DNA of 64,000 nucleotides from Mycolicibacterium komanii (GCF_001050035.1 NZ_CVTA01000011.1:124001-188000), one strand, 5' to 3'; counted from the first letter of the stretch, positions 18,078-27,730 are shown. The notes: a model not told the origin generated them from the sequence alone. Translations and numbers: made by a program.

Positions 18078-19549
18078 CGAGCGGAACGCCGCCCGGCTGG
18101 GGGTACCCACCGCCGGGCGAGGTGTGGCAGCGCCTCAGCCCCCGAATGCTGCTGGTGCATCCGGTGCACGAGGTCGTCCGTCAGATCCCCGTCATCGTAG
18201 GCACGCTGGTGCTCGGTTCGGCGACGGGAAATCCGGTGCTGGCCTTCGCGGTGCTGGGCATCACGGTGGCGTTCGGCCTGGCCCGCTGGTTCACCACGAC
18301 CTATCGCATCGGGCCGAGCGACGTGCAACTGCGCACGGGCGTTCTGCAGCGCAAGGAGCTTTCGGTGCCGCGCAACAGGATTCGGTCGGTGTCCACCGAC
18401 GCGCGCCTGCTGCACCGGTTGCTGGGTTTGACGGTGCTGCGCGTCAGCACCGGCCAGGAGGCCAGGGGGGACGCCGCGTTCGCGCTCGACGCCGTACCCA
18501 GCGAGCAGGTCGGCCCGCTGCGCGCGCTGCTGCTGGCCGAGTCCCTGACGGTCGAGGAGGACAAGCCGTCGGCCCCCGGGCGGGTCCTAGCCAGGTGGAC
18601 GCCGTCGTGGTTGCGCTACAGCCCGCTGAGTTTCACCGGGCTGGCGATGATCGCCGCCGCCGCCGGCGTGGTGTATCAGGTGGGTGCCGGGAGCGGCGTG
18701 CAGGATTCGCGGCTGGCCCAATCGTGGGTCGAGACGGCCAAGAGCTTCGGGACCACGGCCGGCATTGCGGCCGGCGTGCTGGTGCTTCTGCTGGCGTCCG
18801 TCGTGCTGTCGGTGCTGCAGTCGTTGGTGACGTACGGGAACCTCGAGTTGCGGCGCGACGTCGAGGTACTGCACCTGCGGTACGGGCTGCTGCGCATTCG
18901 CGAGCACACCTTCGACATGCGCCGCCTGCGCGGCGGCACGCTTCGGGAACCGTTGCTGGTGCGACTGTTCGGCGGCGCCCGCCTCGACGCGGTCATGACC
19001 GGCGTCGGGGGAGAGGGCGAGTCGTCGTTGCTGTTGCCGCCCTGTCCGAAGCGCACGGCCGACGAGGTGCTGACCGATCTGATCGAACGCCCCGATGCGG
19101 TGACGGGTCCGCTTCGTGCGCACGGGCCGGTCGCGATTCGCAGGCGGTGGACCCGAGCGATGGCGGTGCCTGCGGTCGCCGCGGTCGCGCTGTTGGCCGC
19201 GCCGACGCCGGCATGGGTGTGGGCGCTGTGGGTCGTCGCCACCGGTTGTTGCGCGCTGCTCGCGATCGACCGAGCGCGGTCGCTGGGACACCGTGTGGGC
19301 GACGGCTGGCTCGTCGCGCGCACCGGCAGCCTTCAGCGTCGCCGCGACTGCATCGACGCCTCGGGCATCATCGGCTGGACGGTGCGCCAGACCTGGATGC
19401 AGCGCCGGGCCGGCGTCGCGACGCTGATCGCCGCGACCGCCGCCGGGGTCAAGCACTATCAGGTGATCGATGTCCCCACGGAGCTGGCGTGGTCGATCGC
19501 GGCCGAGGCCTCGCCATGGGTGGCCGACAACGCCTGGGCGTGCCGATAG
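18074..19549 (+). CDS. YdbT-like membrane protein with repeated PH domains
   Basis: Protein of 491 residues, begun at the ATG at 18074 that overlaps the previous stop. It has three bPH2-type units: one near 65-150 (YRIGPSDVQLRTGVLQRKEL, VPRNRIRSVST), one near 255-345 (LELRRDVEVLHLRYGLLRI, FDMRRLRGGTL) and one near 405-490 (VGDGWLVARTGSLQRRR). Paired membrane helices separate them. It is a likely partner of the preceding protein in one membrane complex. The last 91 bases overlap, tail to tail, the FAD oxidoreductase gene on the other strand. Confidence 0.82.
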   Translation: MTSGTPPGWGYPPPGEVWQRLSPRMLLVHPVHEVVRQIPVIVGTLVLGSATGNPVLAFAVLGITVAFGLARWFTTTYRIGPSDVQLRTGVLQRKELSVPRNRIRSVSTDARLLHRLLGLTVLRVSTGQEARGDAAFALDAVPSEQVGPLRALLLAESLTVEEDKPSAPGRVLARWTPSWLRYSPLSFTGLAMIAAAAGVVYQVGAGSGVQDSRLAQSWVETAKSFGTTAGIAAGVLVLLLASVVLSVLQSLVTYGNLELRRDVEVLHLRYGLLRIREHTFDMRRLRGGTLREPLLVRLFGGARLDAVMTGVGGEGESSLLLPPCPKRTADEVLTDLIERPDAVTGPLRAHGPVAIRRRWTRAMAVPAVAAVALLAAPTPAWVWALWVVATGCCALLAIDRARSLGHRVGDGWLVARTGSLQRRRDCIDASGIIGWTVRQTWMQRRAGVATLIAATAAGVKHYQVIDVPTELAWSIAAEASPWVADNAWACR

Positions 19550-20886
19550 CCGGATCGCTGGTTTCGCAGCACCCGCCACATGAACGACGGCGAGAACAGT
19601 TTCGCCGGCGGATCCACCATTCCGAGGACGCGCAGGAATCGCAGCGTGACCGCCTCGTCCGTTTCGCATGCCGTCAACACGCGGTCCAGGTACGCGTTGC
19701 TCAGCCGTATCGACAGCGGCGCAGTGCCTTCGACCTCGGGCAACGCCAGATCCGATCCGACCGCGGTCTGCCAGGCGATGCGGATCGGCTTGACGCTGGA
19801 TCGGAAGAAGCGGCGGGCCAGATCATCGTCGCCGCGTTGCAGACAGTCGCGCAGCACGGTCGCCTCCACGGCGGCAACGGTCATGCCTTGTCCGTAAATG
19901 GGATTGAAGCTGCACACCGCGTCCCCGAGCACCAGCAGCCCGTCAGGTAGCCGGCGCAACTTGTCGTAGCGGCGCCAGCGGTTGGACGGCACCCGGTAAT
20001 TCACCACCGGCCCAAGCGGTTCGGCGTCCGCGATGGCGGCCAACAGATTCGCCGGCACGAAATCGGCCACGAAATCCCGCATTTCATCGGCCGTGTCCGG
20101 CACCGGGTGACCCGCCATGGCTCCGATCGCGAACATCGTCGCGTCGTTCTCGTAGCACGCGGTCGCGAACATCCGGGGCCTGCCGTGTTCCGGCATGAGC
20201 GCGATGAAGTGCTCCGCGATCGCGCCGGGCCTGATGCGCACCGGCTGGCAGGCGTAGGCCAGCTGCACGACCACCTCGTCCACCGGCGGCCGGTCGTAGC
20301 CCAACTGCTCGAGGAACAGCGGTGTGCGGGAACCACGTCCGGTCGCGTCGACGACGAGGTCGGCGTCCAGCATTCTCACCTCGCGGCTGTCACGGTCGAT
20401 CACGTCGACACCCGTGATCCGGCTGCGGTCGGGGGTCGCCGCCAGGGACACCACGTCGTGGCGTTCCAGGATCGTCACGTTGGGAACGTCGCGCATGCGC
20501 CGCAGCACATGCCAGTCCAGAAACGGCCGACTCTGGAAGTAGAACGGCATCGAGTCGGGGGACGGGCACCGGCCCGATTGCACGAGCCGATGGCCACCGG
20601 GCGAGAAGCAGAGCTTGGAGTAGTCGCCGTCCCACTTGACGGCGCCGTCCGCGACGAGCTCATCGAGGATGCCGGGCAACAACTCCTCGAGCACCTGGGC
20701 CCCGCGCGCGAGCAGGGCGTGAATCAGCCTGCCCTGAGGGACTCCCCGCCTGGGCATGGGTTCGGTGGGCAGGGCGTCGCGCTCCACCACGGTCACGGTC
20801 CGGTAGCTGTCCGCGAGCACCCTGGCGGCCAGCAGGCCTGCCATACTCGCGCCGAGAACCACCGCTCGTTCGCCTACGACTGGCAT
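19459..20886 (-). CDS. FAD-dependent oxidoreductase (geranylgeranyl reductase/halogenase-like)
   Basis: Flavoprotein of 475 residues. The dinucleotide-binding motif is VVLGASMAGLLAARVLA at 9-25, with Glu in VVERDALP and GVPQGRLIHALLARG next. A second FAD contact is the GD block LLVLGDAVCSFNPIYGQGMT near 325. The family covers monooxygenases, halogenases and prenyl reductases, and the substrate cannot be assigned. The gene is alone on its strand between the PH-domain operon and the HAD gene; 154 bases separate its start from the divergent HAD start, which must hold both promoters. Confidence 0.85.
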   Translation of the reverse strand: MPVVGERAVVLGASMAGLLAARVLADSYRTVTVVERDALPTEPMPRRGVPQGRLIHALLARGAQVLEELLPGILDELVADGAVKWDGDYSKLCFSPGGHRLVQSGRCPSPDSMPFYFQSRPFLDWHVLRRMRDVPNVTILERHDVVSLAATPDRSRITGVDVIDRDSREVRMLDADLVVDATGRGSRTPLFLEQLGYDRPPVDEVVVQLAYACQPVRIRPGAIAEHFIALMPEHGRPRMFATACYENDATMFAIGAMAGHPVPDTADEMRDFVADFVPANLLAAIADAEPLGPVVNYRVPSNRWRRYDKLRRLPDGLLVLGDAVCSFNPIYGQGMTVAAVEATVLRDCLQRGDDDLARRFFRSSVKPIRIAWQTAVGSDLALPEVEGTAPLSIRLSNAYLDRVLTACETDEAVTLRFLRVLGMVDPPAKLFSPSFMWRVLRNQRSGYRHAQALSATHGEASAAIDHASSVGTSIT

Positions 20887-21040
20887 CGCCCACCCCTCAC
20901 CTCGACCTCTGCGGCCGGTATCGGCCCTGGTAAGGGATAGTTTTCGACGAACGTCGACGGCGCACTAGCGTAGGTGACTACTCGAATTCGGCGTGGCTCC
21001 ACGATTTGCGCCGGCGCATCCGCCGTTTACTGTCAGGGCC

Positions 21041-21856
21041 ATGGCTATCGGTGGGGTGCTGTTCGACATCGATGGCGTGCTGGTGACCTCGTGGCAGCCG
21101 ATCGAGGGTGCGGCGCAGACCGTCCGGACGTTGAACGACAACCAGATTGCCTGCGCGTACCTGACCAACACGACGACCAAGACCCGCGTGCAGATCGCCG
21201 AACTACTCACCGAGGCGGGGATGTCGGTCCGGCCCGACGAGGTCATCACCGCCGCGGTGTTGACTGCGCAGTACGTCCGCGACCGCTATCCGGATGCGCG
21301 CTGCTTTCTGGTCAACAACGGGCAGATCGCCGAGGACATGCCGGGCATCGACATCGTCTACTCACACGAGTTCAGCGGTCCGCGCGCACCGGAGGCACCG
21401 GACGTCGTCCTGCTCGGCGGTGCGGGCCCGGAGTACAGCCACCTGACGTTGTCGTGGGTCTACGACTGGATGGCCCAGGGCGTGCCGGTGGTCGCGATGC
21501 ACCGCAGCACCGCATGGACGACGACCGACGGATTGCGCGTGGACACCGGCATGTACCTGATCGGTATGGAGGAGACCTCCGGACGGAAGGCGACGGCGGT
21601 CGGTAAGCCCGCTCCCGAGGGTTTCCTGGCCGCGGCGAGCCGCCTCGGCGTCGAACCCGACGAGATGTACATGGTCGGCGACGACCTCAACAACGATGTG
21701 CTGGCGGCGCAGGTGGTCGGTATGACCGGCGTGTTGGTGCGCACCGGCAAATTTCGCCAGGATACGTTGGATCGTTGGGCGGCAGACGAATTCGCGATGC
21801 AGCCGAACCACGTCATCGATTCGGTGGCGGACCTGCCACGGCTGCTCGAACTCTAG
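21041..21856 (+). CDS. HAD-superfamily phosphatase (NagD/LHPP-like)
   Basis: Hydrolase of 271 residues from the ATG at 21041. HAD motif I is VLFDIDGVL (nucleophile Asp), motif II is in YLTNTTTKT, motif III Lys is in VGKPAPEGF, and motif IV is MVGDDLNNDV. The C2-type cap between motifs II and III places it in the HAD-IIA (NagD, LHPP) subgroup of small-molecule phosphatases. The physiological substrate is unknown. A small membrane-protein gene follows after 8 bases. Confidence 0.9.
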   Translation: MAIGGVLFDIDGVLVTSWQPIEGAAQTVRTLNDNQIACAYLTNTTTKTRVQIAELLTEAGMSVRPDEVITAAVLTAQYVRDRYPDARCFLVNNGQIAEDMPGIDIVYSHEFSGPRAPEAPDVVLLGGAGPEYSHLTLSWVYDWMAQGVPVVAMHRSTAWTTTDGLRVDTGMYLIGMEETSGRKATAVGKPAPEGFLAAASRLGVEPDEMYMVGDDLNNDVLAAQVVGMTGVLVRTGKFRQDTLDRWAADEFAMQPNHVIDSVADLPRLLEL

Positions 21857-21864
21857 GGGAATCG

Positions 21865-22131
21865 ATGTGGGAACGGTTGCAGCACATGTTGCTGCAGCGG
21901 GGGATCAACACCTACGTGGAGCTGGTGTTGTGGATCCTTCTGATCTACACCGTGATCGGCGTTGTGTACGCGGCGTTCCACATCGAGTTGATCGGACAGC
22001 TGGAGGCGGCGCTGTCGGGCGACTTCACCATCTTCGCCAACATCGCGGCCCTGGTGGTCACGGTCGGCCTGTGGCCGCTCCTGCTGATCAGCTCGATGGT
22101 GTGCGGGGTGGCCGGCTGCGGAGTGTTCTAG
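21865..22131 (+). CDS. Small two-helix membrane protein, unknown function
   Basis: Protein of 88 residues from the ATG at 21865, behind an AGGGGAA ribosome site and 8 bases after the HAD stop, so probably cotranscribed. Helices lie at about 20-42 and 58-80, with a short acidic loop between and a Cys-rich tail (MVCGVAGCGVF). No family was recognised. Confidence 0.7.
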   Translation: MWERLQHMLLQRGINTYVELVLWILLIYTVIGVVYAAFHIELIGQLEAALSGDFTIFANIAALVVTVGLWPLLLISSMVCGVAGCGVF

Positions 22132-22167
22132 CGATGACTTTCCGCGGCCGCCGCGGTCTGTATCGAC

Positions 22168-22674
22168 ATGACTGAACAACGCATACATGCCACTTCAACC
22201 GTCAACGCCCCGATCGAGACCGTCTTCGAGGTGCTCGCCGACCCGTCGACGCACCAGGCGATCGACGGCACCGGATGGGTGCGTGAACCCCTCGACGGAA
22301 AGCCGCTGACCGAGATCGGTCAGGTCTTCCTGATGGGCATGCACCACGACAACCATCCCGAGAAGTACTACGAGATGGCCAATCGCGTCGAGGTGCTCGA
22401 CCCGCCGCACGCCATCGCGTGGCAGCCCGGCCAGGGCCCCGAGCAGCGGGGCTACCTGATGAACGGCACCGAACTCCAATGGGGCGGGTGGATCTGGCGT
22501 TACGACCTCGAAGCGGTGGGGCAGGGACGAACGGCGGTCACCTTGACCTACGACTGGTCGAACGTGGCGCCGCACATGCGCGACATCGAGTTCCCGCCCT
22601 TCGAGCCCCAGCACCTCGACAACTCGCTGAAGAACCTCGCCACCCTCGCCGAGGAGCGCGGCGCCCGAGGCTGA
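22168..22674 (+). CDS. SRPBCC-fold (polyketide cyclase/dehydrase-like) protein
   Basis: Protein of 168 residues with the START/Bet v 1-like layout: an N-terminal strand HATSTVNAPIETVFEVLADP, a central sheet containing NRVEVLDPPHAIAWQP, and a long C-terminal helix (DNSLKNLATLAEERGA). These proteins bind hydrophobic ligands in a cavity; the ligand is unknown. The gene is convergent with the helicase gene, and a hairpin terminator separates them. Confidence 0.8.
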   Translation: MTEQRIHATSTVNAPIETVFEVLADPSTHQAIDGTGWVREPLDGKPLTEIGQVFLMGMHHDNHPEKYYEMANRVEVLDPPHAIAWQPGQGPEQRGYLMNGTELQWGGWIWRYDLEAVGQGRTAVTLTYDWSNVAPHMRDIEFPPFEPQHLDNSLKNLATLAEERGARG

Positions 22675-22681
22675 CCCGTCT

Positions 22682-22746
22682 CCCGCGAGCGCTCAGTTAG
22701 GTACAGAAAACCGGTCGGAAAACGTACAAGGGTGAGCGCTCGCGGG
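22682..22746. terminator. Bidirectional hairpin between convergent genes
   Basis: CCCGCGAGCGCTCA (22682-22695) and TGAGCGCTCGCGGG (22733-22746) form a perfect 14-base inverted repeat with a 37-base AT-richer loop. It sits exactly between the stops of the convergent SRPBCC and helicase genes, so it can end both transcripts. Confidence 0.75.
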
Positions 22747-22754
22747 TGGTGCGG

Positions 22755-24467
22755 CTAGGCCTGTAGCTTGCGGACGGCCTCGATGCGGGCCCGGAGCTGA
22801 TCCGTCGTGGCCGCCGCGACGGCCGGGCCGCCGCAGATCCGGCGCAGCTCCTTGTGGATCCACCCGTGGGGCTTGCCGGTGCGGTGGTGGGCGATGGACA
22901 CCAGTGTGTTGAGTTCCTTGCGCAACTCGCGCAGCTGGCCGTGCGTCGAGACCCGGGGCACCTCACCCGAAGCGGTCTGACGGGTCATCTGCTCTTCCTG
23001 CCTGCGCCGCAACAGGTCCCGCATCTGGTCGGGGGCGAGCAGGCCGGGGATGCCGAGATAGTCGGCCTCGTCCTCGCTGCCGACGGCCGCCGCGGTGCCG
23101 AACGAGGAGCCGTCGAAGATCACCTGGTCCAGTTCGGCGTCGGCGCCCAGCATCTCGAAACCGTTGTCCAGCTCACCCGGTTCGTCCTTCTTCTTGTTGG
23201 CGTCCTCGAGCGCCGCGTCGTCCCATTCGCTCTGGGGCTCGCGGTGCGGCTTGCCGAGCACGTGGTCGCGCTGCGCCTCCATCTCGCTGGCCAGGTCGAG
23301 CAGCGACGGCACCGACGGCAGGAAGATGCTCGCGGTCTCACCGGGTCGACGCGACCGGACGTAGCGGCCGATCGCCTGCGCGAAGAACAGCGGGGTGGAC
23401 GCCGAGGTCGCATACACCCCGACGGCCAGTCGCGGCACGTCGACACCCTCGGAGACCATGCGCACCGCGACCAGCCAACGAGACGTGCCCGCCGCGTATT
23501 CGGCGATGCGGTCCGACGATCCGGGGTCGTCGGACAGGACGAGCGTCGGCGCCTCCCCGGTCAGCGTCGTCAACACCTTGGCGTAGGCACGCGCGGCCTT
23601 CTGGTCCGATGCGATCACCATCGCGCCCGCGTCGGGTACGCCGCCGTTGCGCAACTGGGAGAGCCGGGTGTCGGCGGCCTGCAGCACCGCCGGTATCCAC
23701 TCGCCGCTCGGGTTGAGCACCGTGCGCCACGCCCGCGCGGTCTGCTCGGCGTTGAGCGGTTCGCCGAGCCGCGCGGAGTACTCCTCGCCGGCGCTGGTGC
23801 GCCACCGCGCCTCCCCGGAGTAGGCCATGAACACCACCGGCCGCACCACCCCGTCGGCGAGCGCGTCGGCGTAGCCGTACACGTGGTCGGCCCGCGAGCG
23901 CAGCACCCCCTCGCCATCGGGTTCGTAGGTGACGAACGGGATCGGGCTGTCGTCGCTGCGGAACGGCGTGCCGGTCAGCGCCAGCCGGCGGGTGGCGTCG
24001 TTGAACGCCTCGCGCATCGCCTCGCCCCAGCTCTTCGCGTCGCCACCGTGGTGGATCTCGTCGAAGACGACCAGGGTGCGGTGGTTCTCGGTGCGCACGC
24101 GGTGACGGGTCGGATGGCTGGCCACCTGGGCGTAGGTGACGACGACGCCGTGGTACTCCGACGAGTGGTGTGCGGCGCTGTTGGAGAACTTCGGGTCCAG
24201 GGACAGGCCGAGCCTGGCGGCGGCCAGCGCCCACTGGATCTTGAGGTGTTCGGTCGGTACGACGACGGTGATGCGCTCGACGGTTCCGTCGGCCAGCAGC
24301 TCGCCGGCTACGCGCAGGGCAAACGTCGTCTTACCCGCGCCGGGGGTGGCGACGGCGAGAAAATCGCGCGGTTTGGCGCCAAGATACCGCACCAAAGCCC
24401 GACGCTGCCAGCCTCGCAAAGCCTGGGTGTCGGGCGCTGTGTCTGCCCGCACCCAAAGACTCCTCAC
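22755..24467 (-). CDS. DEAD/DEAH-box (XPB-like SF2) helicase
   Basis: Superfamily 2 helicase of 570 residues. N-terminal RecA lobe: LRGWQRRAL Q-like motif, Walker A ATPGAGKTT near 40-48, DEIH box VVFDEIHHG, and motif III LTGTPF. C-terminal lobe: VRMVSEGVDVPRLAVGVY and motif VI QAIGRYVRSRRPGE. The C-terminal 170 residues are charged and mostly helical, without a recognisable nuclease. The GTG at 24467 has no ribosome site; the GTG at 24452 follows GAGGAG at good spacing and may be the true start. It stands 206 bases from, and divergent to, a UvrA-like gene, so a nucleic-acid repair role is possible but unproven. Confidence 0.88.
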   Translation of the reverse strand: MRSLWVRADTAPDTQALRGWQRRALVRYLGAKPRDFLAVATPGAGKTTFALRVAGELLADGTVERITVVVPTEHLKIQWALAAARLGLSLDPKFSNSAAHHSSEYHGVVVTYAQVASHPTRHRVRTENHRTLVVFDEIHHGGDAKSWGEAMREAFNDATRRLALTGTPFRSDDSPIPFVTYEPDGEGVLRSRADHVYGYADALADGVVRPVVFMAYSGEARWRTSAGEEYSARLGEPLNAEQTARAWRTVLNPSGEWIPAVLQAADTRLSQLRNGGVPDAGAMVIASDQKAARAYAKVLTTLTGEAPTLVLSDDPGSSDRIAEYAAGTSRWLVAVRMVSEGVDVPRLAVGVYATSASTPLFFAQAIGRYVRSRRPGETASIFLPSVPSLLDLASEMEAQRDHVLGKPHREPQSEWDDAALEDANKKKDEPGELDNGFEMLGADAELDQVIFDGSSFGTAAAVGSEDEADYLGIPGLLAPDQMRDLLRRRQEEQMTRQTASGEVPRVSTHGQLRELRKELNTLVSIAHHRTGKPHGWIHKELRRICGGPAVAAATTDQLRARIEAVRKLQA

Positions 24468-24673
24468 TGATCGGACAGCAGCCTAGCGCAACGGATTACG
24501 GCCGCGCATCTCCGCGTGGCGTGTCGCCGGACGGCCGGTGTGTCGGGCGTGGCCGACGGCTGCGATGCACGTCGGAGCGCCGAGCGGCCGACGGCACTCC
24601 GGGGAGCGCCGGGGGAGTGCGCACAGCAAACACGATGCTTGTCCTGGCGTGACGTGGGTACTCTCCGCCAACC

Positions 24674-27211
24674 ATGTCGGCGACCCCCAGTCCCCCCAGC
24701 GACGACATCGACCCGTGCGTCCGTGTCTTCGGTACCCGCGTACACAACCTACGGGGCGTGGACGTCGCCGCGCCGCGCGACGCGCTGGTGGCATTCACCG
24801 GCATCTCCGGATCCGGCAAATCGTCGCTGGCGTTCGGCACCATCTACGCCGAGGCGCAGCGCAGGTACTTCGAGTCGGTCGCCCCGTACGCGCGGCGCCT
24901 GCTGCTGCCCACCGGCGCGCCCAAGGTCGACGACATCACCGGGCTGCCGCCCGCCGTGGCGCTGCAGCAGCGCAGGGGGACGGCGACCTCACGGTCCACG
25001 GTCGGCACCGTCACAACCCTGTCCAACTTGTTGAGGATGCTGTTCTCCCGCGCCGGGACCTACCCGCGCGGCGCCACCGAGCGACTCGACTCCGACGCGT
25101 TCTCCCCGAACACCGCCGTCGGCGCCTGCCCCAAGTGTCACGGCCTCGGCCGGATCCACGAGGTGACCGAGCAGACCCTCGTGCCGGATCCCACGTTGAG
25201 CATCCGCGAGGGCGCCGTCGCGGCGTGGCCCGGTGCCTGGCAGGGCCAGAACCTGCGCGACATCCTCATCACACTGGGCTTCGACATCGACAAGCCGTGG
25301 CGCAAACTGCCGAAGCGCCAACGTGATTGGATCCTGTTCACCGACGAGCAGCCCACCGTCGAAATCGATCCGAGCCAGCACCCGGTCACCGCGGAGTACT
25401 ACTACAACGGCACCTTCTCGAGTGCGGAACGCCACGTCAGGCACACGCTGGCGAACTCGCAGAGTGCGATGATGCGCCGCCGCGTCCTGCAGTACGTCGA
25501 CAGCGTCGAGTGCGGACTGTGCCACGGATCGGGGCTTCGGCCCGAGGCGCTCAAGGTGACCTTCGCGGGTCACAGCATCGCTGACTACGTGGCGATGCCG
25601 CTGGTCGAACTCGCCGACGCGCTGCGACCGACCGCGTCCCGCACGGACGCCGCGCCGGCGTTCGAGTCGACCGCATCCGGTGAGCACACCGAGGTCGCCA
25701 CGATGATCGCCGCCGATCTCGTCGCCCGCATCCAAGTCCTCATCGACCTCGGTCTCGGCTATCTGACGCTGAACCGTCGCACCCCGACCGTGTCACCGGG
25801 TGAACTGCAGCGACTGCGGCTGGCCACCCAGCTGCGGGCCGGACTGTTCGGGGTGCTCTACGTACTGGACGAACCGTCGGCCGGCCTGCACCCCGCCGAT
25901 GCGGAGCCGCTGCTCGACGTGCTGGATCGTCTTCGGCGAGCCGGCAATTCGCTGTTCATCGTCGAGCACGACATGGACGTCGTGCGCCGGGCCGACTGGG
26001 TCGTCGACGTGGGCCCCGGCGCGGGCGAGCTCGGAGGGCGGGTGCTCTACAGCGGTCCCGTCGACGGCCTGAAGGAGGTCGACGATTCGATCACCCGTCG
26101 CTACCTGTTCGGCGGCGAGGCGGCCGAACCGCGGACACCGCGAGATCCGTCGTCGCGGCTGCGACTGCGCGGCATCTGTTTTCACAATCTGCGCGATGTG
26201 GATGTTGACGTGCCGCTGGGCGTTTACACGGCGGTCACCGGTGTCTCCGGTTCGGGGAAGTCGACGCTCGTGGTGAAGGTGCTCGGCGATGTGGTGAACC
26301 GTCATCTGGGCCGCGCGGTCGGCCAAGCCGAAAGCGACAGCGACAGCGACGATTCCGACGCCGAGATCGTCGACCTCGATCACGACGCCAGCCTCGGGGT
26401 GACGGCCGAGGGCGTCGACGTGATCGACCGGCTGGTCGCCGTCGACCAGCGACCGATCGGGCGCACCCCGCGGTCGACGCTGGCGACCTACACCGGCCTG
26501 TTCGACGCCGTACGACGCGAGTTCGCCGCGACGCCGGCGGCGCGCCGCCGGGGCTGGACGGCGGGCCGGTTCTCGTTCAACGTCGCCGAGGGCCGATGCG
26601 AGACGTGCCAGGGGGAGGGCTTCGTATCGGTCGAATTGCTTTTCCTGCCAGGCACTTACGCCACTTGTCCGACCTGCGGAGGCGCCCGCTACAACGAGGC
26701 GACGCTGCGGGTGCGCTACCGGGACCACACCATCGCCGACGTCCTGGCGATGACCGTCGACGAGGCCTCAGAGTTCCTCGTGGACATCCCCGGTGCGTCC
26801 CGGAGCCTGGCGACGCTGCGAGAGGTCGGGCTCGGTTATCTTCGTCTCGGACAGCCGGCCACCGAACTGTCCGGCGGGGAAGCCCAGCGGATCAAGCTGG
26901 CGTCGGAACTGCAGCGGCCCCGCCGCGGCCACACGCTCTACGTCCTCGACGAGCCGACGACGGGCCTGCATCCGGCGGATGTGGACCTGCTTGACGCGCA
27001 ACTGCATCGCCTCGTCGACTCGGGCAACACGGTGGTGGTGGCCGAACACGACATGCGGATGGTCGCCGGGGCGGACTGGGTGATCGACCTCGGACCGGGT
27101 GCGGGCCACGACGGCGGCCGCATCGTCGCGGCTGGCACACCGCAGAAGGTGAGTCAGGCGAAGGGCAGCCGCACGGCGCCGTATCTGGCCGCGCGGCTGG
27201 TCACTCGATGA
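24674..27211 (+). CDS. UvrA-like ABC ATPase (UvrA2/DrrC type)
   Basis: Protein of 845 residues with two ABC modules as in excinuclease subunit UvrA, but about 100 residues shorter, consistent with loss of the UvrB-binding region. First P-loop GISGSGKSS at 43-51, signature SPGELQRLRLATQLR, Walker B LYVLDEPSAGLHP. Second P-loop GVSGSGKST, signature LSGGEAQRIKLASEL, Walker B LYVLDEPTTGLHP. Zinc-binding pairs are CPKC (152-155), CGLC, and CETC with CPTC near 640-665. An acidic insert (ESDSDSDDSDAE) lies near 553. UvrA2 proteins are linked to DNA-damage tolerance or drug self-resistance. The window shows no uvrB or uvrC. Confidence 0.9.
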   Translation: MSATPSPPSDDIDPCVRVFGTRVHNLRGVDVAAPRDALVAFTGISGSGKSSLAFGTIYAEAQRRYFESVAPYARRLLLPTGAPKVDDITGLPPAVALQQRRGTATSRSTVGTVTTLSNLLRMLFSRAGTYPRGATERLDSDAFSPNTAVGACPKCHGLGRIHEVTEQTLVPDPTLSIREGAVAAWPGAWQGQNLRDILITLGFDIDKPWRKLPKRQRDWILFTDEQPTVEIDPSQHPVTAEYYYNGTFSSAERHVRHTLANSQSAMMRRRVLQYVDSVECGLCHGSGLRPEALKVTFAGHSIADYVAMPLVELADALRPTASRTDAAPAFESTASGEHTEVATMIAADLVARIQVLIDLGLGYLTLNRRTPTVSPGELQRLRLATQLRAGLFGVLYVLDEPSAGLHPADAEPLLDVLDRLRRAGNSLFIVEHDMDVVRRADWVVDVGPGAGELGGRVLYSGPVDGLKEVDDSITRRYLFGGEAAEPRTPRDPSSRLRLRGICFHNLRDVDVDVPLGVYTAVTGVSGSGKSTLVVKVLGDVVNRHLGRAVGQAESDSDSDDSDAEIVDLDHDASLGVTAEGVDVIDRLVAVDQRPIGRTPRSTLATYTGLFDAVRREFAATPAARRRGWTAGRFSFNVAEGRCETCQGEGFVSVELLFLPGTYATCPTCGGARYNEATLRVRYRDHTIADVLAMTVDEASEFLVDIPGASRSLATLREVGLGYLRLGQPATELSGGEAQRIKLASELQRPRRGHTLYVLDEPTTGLHPADVDLLDAQLHRLVDSGNTVVVAEHDMRMVAGADWVIDLGPGAGHDGGRIVAAGTPQKVSQAKGSRTAPYLAARLVTR

Positions 27212-27710
27212 AGAAGTTGTCGTTGCGGATGAACCATTCCCGACGCTCCTCGTCGGTCAGGTCGCCGAGCGCGGCGAAACCCTCGAAGTAATGCTCGCGC
27301 GGCGCGCCGGGAGCGAACAGCATCAGCAGCGACGCCGGAGCGTCGGCCTCGTTGCGGAAGCCGTGGATGCCGCCGGGCGGTACGTAGAAGAAGTCGTTGG
27401 GATTGCCGTCGAACCAGTCGGTGCCGCCGTAGAGCCGCACCGTCCCCGACAGCACGAAGAAGGCCTCGGATATCGCGCGGTGAAAGTGCGGCCCCGGCCC
27501 GCCGCCGTTCGGTGCGATCTCGACGCGATACAGCCCGTAGTCGCCGCCGGTCGCTTTCTGGTCGGCGAGGTAGTGGTACTTCACGAGCCCGAACGAGTCG
27601 TAGTCGGCGGGCTCGGTACCCCGTCGCACCCAGCCACTGGCCTCCGGTTCGGGCGCGGTGTACCGCGGAGGTGGGTAGGGCGGCACCTGCCGGGGATCGA
27701 CGAGTGACAT
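27201..27710 (-). CDS. Cupin-domain protein
   Basis: Protein of 169 residues from the ATG at 27710 (MSLVDPRQVPPYPPP); longer frames add an unlikely tail. A single cupin barrel carries metal-ligand motif 1 (GPGPHFHRAISEAFFVLSG, two His and a Glu) and motif 2 (VPPGGIHGFRN). Metal-dependent dioxygenase, isomerase or sensor roles are all possible. The 3' end overlaps the UvrA-like gene by 11 bases, tail to tail. The SDR gene ends 20 bases upstream on the same strand, so the two may share a transcript. Confidence 0.82.
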   Translation of the reverse strand: MSLVDPRQVPPYPPPRYTAPEPEASGWVRRGTEPADYDSFGLVKYHYLADQKATGGDYGLYRVEIAPNGGGPGPHFHRAISEAFFVLSGTVRLYGGTDWFDGNPNDFFYVPPGGIHGFRNEADAPASLLMLFAPGAPREHYFEGFAALGDLTDEERREWFIRNDNFFIE

Positions 27711-27730
27711 CCCTACCCACCCTGCCACCA

